Source: Pratylenchus scribneri
Lineage: Eukaryota; Nematoda; Chromadorea; Rhabditida; Pratylenchidae
Direction of reading: 5' to 3'
DNA: 64,000 nt
Assembly (NCBI GenBank): GCA_030063045.1
Contig: JAQSEB010000082.1
Location: 310,001 to 374,000 of the forward strand
This document shows, one piece after another, positions 47,874 through 59,592 of this stretch. Made by a program: the position numbers and the translations under genes. Numbering within the stretch: the stretch's first letter is position 1; each line of letters begins with the position of its first letter. Below the pieces are notes generated by a model, which worked only from the letters and a program-made list of their open reading frames with translations, was not told the DNA's origin and made no database searches.

Positions 47874-48722
47874 TCACTTCTTTTCTGTGAACAAGTTCGG
47901 GTCAAGTCCGGCAAGGGTTTGGTATTGTTCCGCGCCTTCATCTGAAAAAACAAATGATTTTAGTCCAAATATTTAATTTAATAACGAAAAATGTTCACTC
48001 ACCAGCCATTCCTTCGCTGCGCTTTTCAACAGGTTGCTCCGGCTCTGTTGCTGCCCGTTTGCTTCCACTTGCACTTTTCTTTCCCTCATGGATGATTGCA
48101 GTCGCAATGTCGTCTATATTGTCGTACTCGTCTCCAGCGGTTGGCGGCGGCTCATCTAAAAATTTGTTGGGAGAGTTAATAAATTTCAAAAACCCCGATG
48201 CCCAAACCTTACCTTTCGTTGTTGGAGGGGAAACTTGCTTTTCATCTGCTGAAGGCATCGCTGTTGCTGTTGGTCCTTGCACTGGTGCTGCAGGTTGCAT
48301 TGTAGAGACAAGTTCGGTAGGCATTTGGATGAGCGTTGGCTGGCCGCCCGGTTGAGTTGGTGGTTGCATCAAGAAAATCGTCGGTGTGCCTCCTGGTTGC
48401 GCTGGTGGGACTGTAATGAACTGCTGCGGCTGGGCCATCACTGGTTGTTGTATTTGCGTCGTTGGTTGCTGGGCAGTTGCAGGCTTTCCTTGTTGTTTGA
48501 CCGGCGTCGGCGGCATCCCTGTTGGCCTGGTTCCTTGTGGTTGTTTCGGTTTGGGCGGTGGCTTCTTTTTCTGCTGAAAAATAAAATAATTAGGGCAATA
48601 AAAATAGTAACATTAGAAAAACCGACCTTCTTTTTGCAACAGCCGCCGCATTGAATGAGGATGATCGGTGCCAATAGCAGAAGGGGGAGAGCAGCCAAGC
48701 CAGTTGAGAATAATAACAGCAT
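47874..48722 (-). CDS. Nematode-type single-pass membrane protein with Pro/Gln-rich tail
   Basis: Exons 48722-48627, 48573-48213, 48155-48003, 47941-47874; 225 residues. The N-terminus MLLLFSTGLAALPLLLLAPI plus ILIQCGGCCKKK looks like a signal anchor with a membrane-proximal Cys cluster and stop-transfer lysines. A Pro/Gln/Thr-rich region with PAQPGGTPTIFL and PTQPGGQPTLIQM repeats follows. The acidic C-terminus has DEYDNIDDIATAII and ends QYQTLAGLDPNLFTEKK, which contains a Tyr-based YxxL-type sorting motif. I recognise the layout as common in nematodes but know no function. Divergent from the kinase gene, 391 bp apart. Confidence 0.78.
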
Positions 48723-49113
48723 AATTGAGGATTGACGGTTTGGAATGTGTGTGTTGATTGAATGTTGGTATGAATGAATGATGAGCTGAAGCGATTTTTA
48801 TAGTTAAAAACAACAAGTCAGCATGTAGAAATCGATAACAGTTACTGTACCTGTAAACTATACTGTACCTGTACTAATCGATATTTTTGTATTGCTCTCT
48901 GTCTTGCTGTCTCTGTTTTGTTTGCTATTTTTCATTTCCACTTGGGATCAAACATCAAATAGTATTTAAGCACTCATAACCACAGCGCAGCTCAAATTAC
49001 AACCGTCCAGCACCCGAATCCACACAACGCTCGAATCTACACAACGCCCGAATCTACACAACGCCCGAATCTACACAACGCCCGGATCTACACGCAATCA
49101 GCAACAGAGGAAA
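48723..49113. promoter_or_regulatory. Bidirectional promoter region
   Basis: 391 bp between divergent starts. A TATA-like AGTATTTAAG lies at about 48959 toward the kinase, and CTGTACCTGTA direct repeats at about 48845-48873. The last 100 bp is a 17-bp tandem repeat. Confidence 0.5.
49014..49092 (+). repeat. 17-bp tandem repeat in the kinase leader
   Basis: About 4.5 copies of CGAATCTACACAACGCC ending 22 bp before the ATG; likely transcribed as 5' UTR. Confidence 0.9.
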
Positions 49114-51299
49114 ATGTCAAATGCACCGGCGGCCACCACCAGAAGATTCGCAACCGTCAAGAAGGGGATCGTCACGAATGAAGAAGCCGAGCAAAAGATG
49201 AGGGAGAAGTTTGAGCGGAGGACCAAGACAGTGAACCAGAAGCGGATTGTAAGTTTTTTAAAATCCTGTTTGTTAATTATTCTCATTTATTTTTTTTTTT
49301 CAGTTCGGCCAAACCAACAAAACAAAGGCACAACTTCAAAGGGAAACACACGCAGCCGCAATGATGCTTGGACCAGCAGCTATGGCAGAGGATGATGGCC
49401 CAATGGACCCGAAGGATAAGGAAGAGGCGGACAAACTGGAAGCTGTGAGTTTTTTTGCCATATTAAACGTTTTTAATTTTTAAAATTCAGTTTCTGCGAA
49501 GTCCTGGTGTGAGCCCGTTCAATAACAGGTGGGAGGTTCTAAAAAAACTGAAGGTAAATCTCCATTTTTCGGGCAAAATTATAAAATTCTTTCATTTTTA
49601 GGGTGGTACGTTCGGCTGCACTTTCACGGCTCGGGATCTACAAACGAGTATGCTTTTTACTTGTAAATTAAATTTAATTTTAACATTTTTTTTCAGATAC
49701 AATGGCAGTGATCAAAGTTGAACGACAATCGGCCTCTAATCAAAGTCAAAATTTCGGCGAATGGGAGTCGTTTATGTTGGAAAAAATGTTCAAATTAGTA
49801 AGTCTCTTTTAAAAATTCTCCATTTATCTAATCCCAAAATATTTTTTAGGACCATCATGCAAATCTCGTTCGAGTGCTCGACAAAGGAATTTTGCAAGAC
49901 CCGGAAGGAAATAATCTGGAATTTGCCGTCATTGAATATTGTCAAATGTCCGTCCGGGATTACATCAATACAAACTGCGGGCCCAATGACCGAAAATGTG
50001 AGTTTTTTGTTTTACAACCAATAAAATTTAATTTTCCCAAATATTTTATAGATCGTGTTCTTCGCGTGGCACTTGGAGCATTGAAAGGCCTCTACGACAT
50101 GCACCGTCAGGGAATTTTACACAGGTTATTTTTGCATTATAATCATTAATTCTAATTCCCCACAAAATTTTTCAGAGACGTGAAACCTGAAAACATGGGA
50201 ATGATCAGGTTTATTTTTGCATTATAATCATTAATTCTAATTCCCCACAATTTTTTTCAGACGTCGCGATGGCAATTATGTTTGTGTGCTTTTCGACTTG
50301 GGCATGGCGCGAATGTTCACGGTTTATTTTTTGCCATTTTTGACTTCCAAAATTTCTTTCCACATTTACAGGATGGCGACGGATATTTGAGGCCCCCACG
50401 AACAATGGTAAGTAATAATATGCCAAGTGTCGGTCGATAGAAAATAGCTTTATTCAGAAATGGAAATAACAATTGGTGGTATTTGGGGAATTGGGGCTAG
50501 ATTGAAGGAAGAATGAGACAATGACAAGGAAAATAGGGAGCTTAAATAGTATTATTACAATATGAAATAGGGACAATAAGGATTACAATAATACAAAACA
50601 ACAATATACAATATAATACAAAACAATCAATATCGTCTCATTATTACAGGTACAATTCCGAGGCACACCAGAATGGGCAAGTGGCCATGCATTGAAATGC
50701 CGGGATCAGGTATACCTTTGTTTTTATTGATTGCAATAAAAATTTCCCTAAAATTTTAGACTCGATTTGACGACCTCATTGGATGGCTCTACGTGACCAT
50801 TGAATTGTTCGACCCAAGCCCGGACCCGGAAACTGCAAGACCATTCCCCTGGGACCATTGCACGTTCAACAAGCAAGTAAGTCAAAATTAAAAAATTTAA
50901 CCAAATAATTTTGTAAAATTTCAGGCTGGATCCTACCTCAAAACGGCATATGCACCGGCACGACTTTTGCTCAGACATTGGTATGTTCAAATTTTATGCA
51001 TTAATTATCTTAATTAAATCCCTAACACATTCAGTCCTCGGGAGTTCTACTCAATACACACCTATCTGATGTGCGCGAACCGGCTCAAAGTGCCCGACTA
51101 CATGTTCATCGCGGATCTGGTGGGCGAGGCCATGTTCAAACAACGAGCGGGAGTGGAGAAGCCGAAGACAACGAAAGAGGAGCAGCCACGAACGCAACAG
51201 AAGATGGAGGCAGCAGCAGCAACAGGAGGCGGAAAGCGATTGCAACAGCGACTGGAAACAAATGTTGCGATGAACAGAGACTTCAATTCCCTCGCCTGA
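49114..51299 (+). CDS. CK1/TTBK-like protein kinase
   Basis: Exons 49114-49248, 49304-49444, 49491-49553, 49602-49647, 49697-49797, 49850-49997, 50052-50124, 50176-50208, 50261-50321, 50372-50407, 50650-50709, 50760-50876, 50925-50980, 51035-51299; 444 residues. Motifs: FNNRWEVLKKLKGGTFGCTF (glycine loop), AVIKVE (lysine), EYCQMSVRDYI, GILHRDVKPENMGMI (catalytic loop), FDLGMARMF (DLG instead of DFG), FRGTPEWAS, and FDDLIGWLYVTIELF. The last two are typical of the casein kinase 1 superfamily expanded in nematodes. The N-terminal 100 residues are charged and unrecognised. The C-terminus is Lys/Gln-rich. Introns 7 and 8, flanking a 33-nt exon, are near-identical. Activity is plausible since Lys, HRD and the metal-binding Asp are kept. 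Confidence 0.88.
50125..50260 (+). repeat. Duplicated intron pair flanking a 33-nt exon
   Basis: Intron 7 (50125-50175) and intron 8 (50209-50260) share TTTTTGCATTATAATCATTA and TTCTAATTCCCCACAA, differing by one inserted T and two substitutions near the acceptor. Both sit after CAG and interrupt the same codon phase. Confidence 0.97.
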
Positions 51300-51636
51300 T
51301 GATCCAATCCATTATTGTATTGTACCCCCATTTCTATTCCCTTCTATTGTTCCATATATTGTATTGTTTTGTTATGTTGTATTTTGTAATTTGTCTATAT
51401 TGTTGTTTTGCTTGAATAAATAAATTATATGAATTTGCTTGTTTTTTATTGTTTGTAAAAATTAGGATAATATAATCTAGCTTCAATTTTGAGTAGAAAA
51501 AATAAAATAGGAGCCTAAAATAGGCAGGAAAAAAGGAAAAGAGGCATATAAAGAAGTAAAATTTTTAAATAGCACCAAAATTTTCAGAATACATTGCCTA
51601 GAAAATATTGAACTAGGTTTTTCGACCAAAAAAAAA

Positions 51637-51727
51637 TTACTTGCAGGGAGCGGGATTCGAACCCCCGACCTCCGATCCACAAAGATTATTGCCTTCGCCA
51701 ATCGGCTAAAACTTCCTTCGATCGAAC
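51637..51727 (-). mobile_element. tRNA-derived SINE-like element t5
   Basis: Minus strand: A box TTTTAGCCGATTGGCGAAGG, B box GGGGGTTCGAATCCCGCTCC, then CTGCAAGTAA and a T9 run. The T arm pairs well but the acceptor stem does not. Confidence 0.6.
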
Positions 51728-53028
51728 TTCTAATTTTTTTCCAATTGTGTTTAGCATCATATATTCATGGCCATATTAAAATCCAAAGATGATAGGCGGA
51801 TTTTGGCCAAAATCAAGCTAATAATAATCATCCTTTATGCCATCTTCAAAAATGTTGGGCAATTGCCTTGTTCCTTCCACTTTCTTCGACCCCTTTCTTC
51901 CTGTATAGCCTGGGGGCCAAGCATTCTCCAAAGATTCCATTCCACAAAATTGGCTTCAACTTTCTCAAATTTTGTTGGCTCTATGATTGGCTCTTGGTTT
52001 TGCTGCTGCCTACTATGATGGGGAGGGAAGTGAGCCATCTTTCCAAAAATGGGGATGGAAAGCATAAAGGCACACAACCAGCAATGGCAGTCTTCTCCAA
52101 TTCCTCTTCTTCAGCCAAGAACCCCCAAGGCCATTCGTTCATTCATTCATTCGCCATACTAGGTGGTTATTGTCGGCCATGATGTCCACCACTACAGTTT
52201 TGGGCTTTTGGTGAGTGAGTTGTAGCACAGCGTAATGTTGGTGGTTGTGTTTTGTGCATTGGAATTGGATGGTTGGGGGCTGGCTGCTCGCTGCTACTTT
52301 TTGGGTGGTGGTTGATGCTTTTGGGACACTAAAAAGCGGCGGCGAGGCCGTGGAGGAAGAGCAACTGGGCAAGGCCATTACTCCACAACTCAACCACCCA
52401 CCCATAATCGGACGGCGATGGCCCTGGGGCCCCCGATGACTGTCCCTCCCGCCACCATTCATTGCTCATGCAAAATAGCAGTAACAAGGGGAAAGGCGAT
52501 GGTGGAAGAGATTAAGCGGGGCGGACTGACGAAGAGCACTGTTGCTTCTGGGGAATGGCACAGGAATTTATGAGGGGGGCAATTTGGGGGAAGCAACACA
52601 GTTAGATAGATGAGATGGATTGGGGATGAATGGAATGCAAATGCCCTTCCCCCTTTTCCGTCCAACTGTTTTGAGAGAAAAGCCCACCAATAATCCGATG
52701 CTACTATATGTGGTGGCTTACCATCCAATTCGCACATATCAGTTTTTGGTGGTGGTTTTCGCTCGAAAGCTCCTCCCGACTGTTCCCCACTCCCCAACAC
52801 AGTCTCGGTGTATGGCTGTCGCCAAAATGGATTTTAGGCCAACAATGAAATCGCCTTCAGCTTCAATTCCATTAAATCAAATGATTTTGGCAATGATATT
52901 CGGCTTCAAGTGTTAAAAAGGCCGAGCACTCATCAGCCATCATGGAGGGAATGCCTTGAGGCTATTTGTTCCTTTCCCTTCCTTTTCCCTTTTCATTAGA
53001 GTTGCCGCCGAAAGAGTACTTGGATTGT

Positions 53029-53329
53029 TTTTGGCCATAGCTCAACGAGGAAGCAACCAATTTAGGGAGGCGATATGCCATTTGAAAGCTCTAAATGTCC
53101 TCTAAAAAGTGGCTTAATTAATTTTTTGAAAATTTACAACATTTGCCAAATAAACGGCTACTCCCCACTTAAACAGAAAATTCGAGTTCAATACACTCAA
53201 AGTCGTGTTGCATTTTGTAAAGGTGAAATTCATAAAATTTAAATAGGCCTCTTTTTTCATATCACTTTAGGCTTTCCAATGGTATATCGCCTTCACAGAT
53301 TGGCTATTGCCTCGTTGAGATATTAAAAG
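53029..53329. mobile_element. F1 foldback element, copy I
   Basis: Ends TTTTGGCCATAGCTCAACGA and CCTCGTTG-AGATATTAAAA; arms GGAGGCGATATGCC and GGTATATCGCCTTC. Confidence 0.8.
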
Positions 53330-55777
53330 AATGGCCCTGATAATGAGATGTCCCTTTACTGTTTATTAGTTTCCCCCATTTCCAACAATTTGATCCCCTC
53401 TTTCATTTCATAAAAAGCTTTCATCCAAATTTTCCAAAATTTTATGCCAAATTTGTTGCTTCCTATCCAAACCCTTTTCCCTCTGGCATTTGTTGATATC
53501 GATCTACTGCGCAAGAGGATGGATGGATGGATGGACCTTGCCACTGGCCTTTTTTGGGGGCGGCGGCGGAAGATGCCATGGAATTGAATGAAAATAGTAG
53601 CCAAAATGAAAAAAAGAGTAGCCAATGCGCAACCCAAAACAGTGGCGACAAAACACAGTCCACCATCCCATCCATTCCACAGCACACAGTTAATTGCCTT
53701 GGCCCATCCTTTGCCATTTTGGCCTTTGAATGCGCAAAAAAGGGACAAAAAGGCCGAAGGCGAATGAATACAATGTGGATTGGGCGAGGGGTGCGGCGAA
53801 TTTTGGCCCCGAAAAAAGGCTTTAAACTCTGCTGGAGACTTTTGCCTGGGACTGACTGATTGGCTCGGCCAAAAAAGGGCGAGAGGGTGCCCCCTATTTT
53901 GATGGGGCGGCTCTGTGCTGATCCAAACAAAAAATGAATGTTCGCCCCCAACCTCTTTTTAATTCCCCCATTCCCCTTCTTTTCACAATTCAATTCCCCT
54001 TCACCAATTTCGCCCATTCCCGTCATTCGCCGCTTCTCGCCAGCATTGCTTGCCTGCCATCGGTGGCTCGTCCCAAAATTCCGGTTTTGGCCCCAACTGA
54101 GTAGGCAAGGCCAACAGCAGCAAATTGCCAACTGCCTTTGCCTTCCCTTTCCATCCCTTCACCTTTTGCCCAAAGTGCTTCGAGCCGACCGATTGCTTCC
54201 CCCTTCCCATTTCCACATTGCGCGCCAATTGTTGTGTTGTCCTCACAACTCCCCCCTTCCATCGCCACTTTGGAGGGAAGAGCCGCTCTCGAGAATGAAT
54301 TGAAGGGGAAGGGGGAGGCAGCCGGCTGACTGTAGACGGAAAAGGGGGGAATGAAGCAGGCGGGGCTGGCAGCAGCCGGACCCCATTTCCCCCACCTCCC
54401 GGCGTTGGACCCAAGCCTTTTCCCCTTCCCCTCCCTGCGGGGCGTTGGACCCGCCAACCAACAACCAAGCAAATCACACGCATCGAAAGGGGCTCCATCG
54501 AGAGAAGGTTGTGGCTTGAAGGGGGAGGCTGCATTACTACGTAAATGGGCCGATGGTGGCGGGAGTGGCGAAGACGGGAGGAGGCTAGGCTGTGGCTCAG
54601 AGCCTCCGTAAAAGCGATGTGAATTGTCCCCGCACAGCTCACAAATACCCAACACACTTGCCTTCGCTTTGGCTGCGCTCTTCCACTTCCAATTCCAACT
54701 TTTCAAACAGCCATCAAAGCAGGGAAGGGCCCAGCCTCCCCCCTTCCCACCCAAGAGCATTACATTTTGGCCACTGTTGATGCATTGTTCCCCTCCGCTT
54801 TTGGGGCTTGATTTGAGGCAGACGAGAATGGCGACGGGAATGGTTGAAAAATGATTGAAAAGGATGGCAGCAGCAGCATTCCTTCCCCCCACATTGACGT
54901 CGCTGCCTATTTTAGTCCGTGAGCCGCGCACTCAAAATCGGCCCAAAGGCGCCTATCATCCATCCATTCTCGCCATTCACATTTTTTGTCCATTGTCATC
55001 AAAAATATTTTAGTCCAAATTGGCTAATACCAACTTTGTTGCTTTTTAATTCCCTTCAAATTCAACAAAAATGCCATGGCCATTTCTCCTCCCTTCGCTT
55101 TTATCCACCACCACTTTTTTGGAGGCCAAAAAGCGCAAAATCAATGGTTGCCCATCCCTCATTTCCCCCTCAACTTCCCCGCATTTTTCCTTTCCCCCAC
55201 CTTTCACTCCGGCCGGCAACCTTGAGAAGAAGAGCAGTTTAAAGCCAACAACACGCGCGCAATTTGCCCTTTGCCTTTTTCCCCAAAACATTTTCGCTTG
55301 ATGAGCCTTTTCCCCAAATTCCCCTCGCCTTTTTCTTCAGTGAGTTTTGCTTCTTCTCGTCCCTTTTACGGCCTTTCCCATCATCCCCCAATCTCATTTT
55401 TGTCCTTGGGGCACAAAAAAGAAGAGTAAAGTCCACCAAATTTGGGGGAGGGGAGCTTTCCCTGAAGACCCAATAATGTTCATTTTCTTATTTTCATCCA
55501 GAAAAAAGCCATCAATTCGCGCACAGCACATTTCACATTTTGTCCCCTTTTTCGTTGCTTTTCGCCCCTCCCAATTCCCTTTGTCTCCATTTTTCCATAA
55601 AGAAGCTGGAAAAGGCAGTGATGGCATTTTAGAATTTCCAACTGCGAATTTGCGGCTGCTCAATTTGGCGCACATTCTTCAATTGCCAACAATTCCTCCT
55701 CTCCATTTTCACCGTTTCGATGCCCTGCCAATGATTTCATTTATGGCTATGGGACATTTGAGTATTGCCATTGTTGT

Positions 55778-56083
55778 TTTTGGCCGTAACTCAACCAAGT
55801 AATTGCCATTTTAGGAAGGCGATATACCATTTTAAAGCCCTAAAAATCCTCTAAAAAGTGGCCATAAATTTATTATGAAATTAATCTTTTTAATTTAGTT
55901 ATTTGCCTTTGAGTTAAATTAATCCGAATTTTCTGATTGAGTGAATGAAAAGTCGATTTTTAAAACTCTTTTAAGTTTTCGAAAAAATTAATTTAGCCAC
56001 CTTTTAGAGGACATTAAGCGCTTTAAAATGGCATATCGCCTTCCAAGATTGGCTAATGCCTCGTTGAGCTATGGCCAAAAGAA
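55778..56083. mobile_element. F1 foldback element, copy J
   Basis: Ends TTTTGGCCGTAACTCAACCA and GCCTCGTTGAGCTATGGCC; arms GGAAGGCGATATACC and GGCATATCGCCTTCC. Confidence 0.8.
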
Positions 56084-57588
56084 TGTGGCACAAATAAAGA
56101 CGATAATCAACGCCCAATATTCGTTCATTTCCTTATTATATTTTTCGGCTTTTTCTTACGTGAACTCAAATAGTCAATACAGAAGGAGGCTTATTTGTAC
56201 GGTTGAGCCAAGCGCATTAGTCAGCCGCCTTTCCCCCGCGTACAGTAACCACCTCCCTTCTCAAGCCCATTTCCCGGCCAAGCCGCCGCCCCTTTCCCCC
56301 TCTCTTGTGTCCCCGGCGGCTCTGTTGTGTTGATGGCTGTTGGCTGCTCTCGCTTTCCCCCTCCCCCCTCCATCACCGCCGCTTCTTTCCTCCTTCACAA
56401 CAAAAAGTTTAATTTGAAGCGCCCTCTTCTTCGCCTATTTTGGCGCTCCAACCAGCCGACCCCCCACCCATCCCCTTTTCCCCATCTTGTTTTGGCTCTT
56501 TCATTCTTCAATTCACCCCTTTCCTTTCCTTTCTTTCGGTCACGAGCGCACTGCTGCCATCCATCGCTCTTCTTCTCTTTTCGATTCCGGCGGCGCTCAC
56601 TCCCTTTTGCCCAATAATAAATTTTCACCTGCGCAATCGGCCGTGGCGGGGGGATGATGGAGTTCAACCAGTCAGCAGCCAGCCGATTACCCAATTCGGC
56701 AGTGGCGGGAATGTGGATGCTGCAACCAACCGGCTCCTCCTCCTCCCGGCTTTTCGCTGCTGCTTCCGACGATGCTCTTCGCCCCCACCCACCCGGTTTT
56801 CACCCAATGACCCCCCCCCCTTTCCAACAGGCTTCTTGTTTATCCCACCCAGCTGGGTGGTTTATGCCATCGCCACTCACATTCCCTTCTTCTCTCAAAT
56901 ATGATGATGCGCAAATTCCAAATGCCCCTTTCGATTCATTCTTCTTATATTCATTCCAATTCAATGCTCTTTTATGCTCCAATCTCAAATAATATAGTCA
57001 GGAAAGAACCCCCAAAATGCTGGCCAATGTCCATTCATTTTATCCTGTTTTTGGCAAACATTTCCATCCAAGGATTCCAATCGTACGAAGACAATGGGCC
57101 AACTATTTGTTGGGGTGGGGGTGACCTTGGCCACCACCCAATTGTGTTCCCGCACTATCCGGAATCTGGGGAGGGGATTGGGCTCAATAGGCCAACAACA
57201 GCACAGTCCATTAAATGAAAAGAATGTAAGCAAGCAAATCAAAACTAGCACACGACCACAATTGATGATGAGGGGGGGGGGGGGCGACGGGAATTGTGTG
57301 TGTGGGTATTGTTGCCACCAATCCAAATGGGCTTTGGCTTTGGCTATTGAGCACACTTTTATCCGAGAATTGAGATGGATGGATAATGGGAAGGGGGAAG
57401 GGGGAGGTGGCTTTCACGGCTTGTTTGCCTCCTCCGTCTATCTTTTTGTTTGTGCTTGGTGGATGGTAGGCTTCTTTTGTTGATCCACAGTAATACTTAT
57501 TATAAATGTGTGGATGGGCCAAAAGAATCGCCACCACATTTTAATATGGCCAATTTAGCCGCTAGGGGACTGCCATTTCAGTGCTGGG

Positions 57589-58319
57589 CCATTTTTTGCC
57601 CGTAGCTCAGTGAGGCATTGGCCAATCTTGGAAGGAGATATGCCATTAGAAAGCTCAAACTGCCCTCTAAAAAGTGGCTTTACTCATTTTTTGAAAAATT
57701 AAATCAATTTTGTTAAAATAAGCGGCTTTTCCTCTAATCAATTAGAAAATTCGGATTTATTACGCTCAAACACATGTAACTTTTTTAAAGCCGTAAATTA
57801 TAAAATTTAAATTGGGCCACTTTGTAAATGAAACTTTGGGCTTTCCAATGACATATCACCTTCGCAGATTGGCAATTGCCTTGCTTAGATATAGGCCAAA
57901 AATTGATGCAGGAAACTGGACTGATTAAAATCCTTGGGTTAAATGATAAATCACCAATCTCCTTTCTATCCTACTGTAACGCAAAGGGAAAGGCGCCTCT
58001 TCCTTTTTATCAGAAACGCTTGACGTGCCCTCAAGCATAATTCAATGGGTACAAATAAGAGGCAATTCATTCAATCCATTCTTTAATTTTAACTCATAAT
58101 TCAACGAGGCAAGAGCCAATTCAGGAAGGCGATATACCATTTGGAAGCCCAAAGTGTCCTCTACAATTAGGCCAATTAAATCTTAAGAATTCAAGCCTAA
58201 CAAAAAGTTTCATGCCTTTGAGTTTAATTAACCCTAATTTTCCGATTATGTGAAGAAAAGCCACTTATTTTATAAATTATTAAAATTTCAGAAATTTAGT
58301 TTTGCCACTTTTTGTCCTC
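57589..58319. mobile_element. F1 composite foldback element, copy K (inverted, truncated)
   Basis: Foldback (57589-57900), spacer in opposite orientation to copy A (TATCCTACTGTAACGCAAAG), then a foldback truncated within its right arm at about 58319. Confidence 0.78.
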
Positions 58320-59592
58320 TTTCGCAATTTAGTACCCATATTCACTTTTGGCCTGTGCTGATGATTCATTCCGGTTCAGCCAATCTATTCACCAATTACA
58401 AATTGGGGTTCTGATAGCGGCTCTTCCTCTCCCTTTTATTAGCATTGGAAAGTGGCATTGGATGGATGGCCATGACCCGCCATTCCCCCTCAACTCGTCA
58501 ATGTGTTCAAAAGTCCGAGCCGATTGAATACAAAAATGAAAGGGCATTTGTGTTTGCTTCCTCCATCTCCGGCTCTACCTGGCTATCTTCTCCCCAGTCG
58601 CTTTTACATGGGCCGCGGCATATGCCGGTGCCCATTGCCAATTGGGGAAAATAGCCTCATTTTTCCTCCCAACATTTCCATTCAAACTCATCACCGAAGA
58701 CCCATTTTTGGTCAATTTTCATGAATGGACAGGAAAAGGCGGCTTTTAAGAGTGAATGATGGAAGAAAGGGTCGTCCATTAGTTTGTGGCAAGTAGTCGT
58801 CCAATTCTTCTTTTCTTCCTTCAAGTCAACTTCTTCCTCTTCCCCATTCCTCTTTATAACCCCTCTTCATCCTTCCTTTCACTCCCATCCCATCATCAAA
58901 ATGCGCTTTTGCCCTTTGCGCCTTCGCCTCCCGGATAATAGCCACCAACCCAGAGCCAAAAAGGTCCACCAAATAACGAGCAGCAAAGAAGCACAAAGCG
59001 CAGGACAAAGAGCCCCCTCCACATTTGCCCATCATCAATCCACATTTTTCTTCCCATCCATCCGTCCGTCCATCCACGGCGTTCCCTGCGCCATTTTCCT
59101 GGCAGTTAGCAACCAATGGCCCAAAAATTTCCCCATTACCCTGCTTATGTGAACCCCTTTGCCCTTTTCATTCCACCGGCTGCTCTTCCTCCAGCCGAGC
59201 CCCTGGCCCATTCACTCGCATATTCGCTTTTCCTTTTCGTGGCTCCTGTCCGTTCACATAACCCCTTCATTTGGCCTCGACCCCTTCATATCGCCATTCT
59301 TCCCGTTCCGTTGTTTATCTGTGCCCCTTCCGTAACCCCTTTTTCAAATTGATTTTTGTTAGATCTTTATTCTCATCCTTCCTTATCTAGACAGACCAAG
59401 CAAGCAAAAACGGCCCGGCCCATTTGTTAGCAGTCCAATAACGACTTTCTCAGCTAACTAGCTCGCATTCATCACATTATTCCTGCTTTTTCTTTGGTAA
59501 ATTCCTCAAAAACGGCAACCACGTCGCCCATAACTCAAAAGCAGCATCAGCTCCCGTCGAGCGGCGATTCGGACGGTGTCCCTTCCTCAAAG

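Larger units (their letters stand above)
51300..59592. other. 8.3-kb region without a convincing gene
   Basis: Holds the kinase 3' UTR (AATAAA near 51415), tRNA-like element t5, F1 foldbacks I, J and K, and GC-richer pyrimidine-biased blocks (53900-54900, 56200-56900). The longest open frame (54931-54023, minus, 302 codons) is low complexity and overlaps other long frames. Undetected 5' exons of the zinc-finger gene could lie here. Confidence 0.5.

Noticed and set aside
54023..54931. 302-codon minus-strand open frame with a CELCGDNSHRFYG stretch, briefly considered as a nuclear receptor zinc-finger exon
   Set aside because: No P-box or second zinc finger follows in any nearby frame, composition is low complexity, and comparably long frames exist on other frames of the same GC-rich block.
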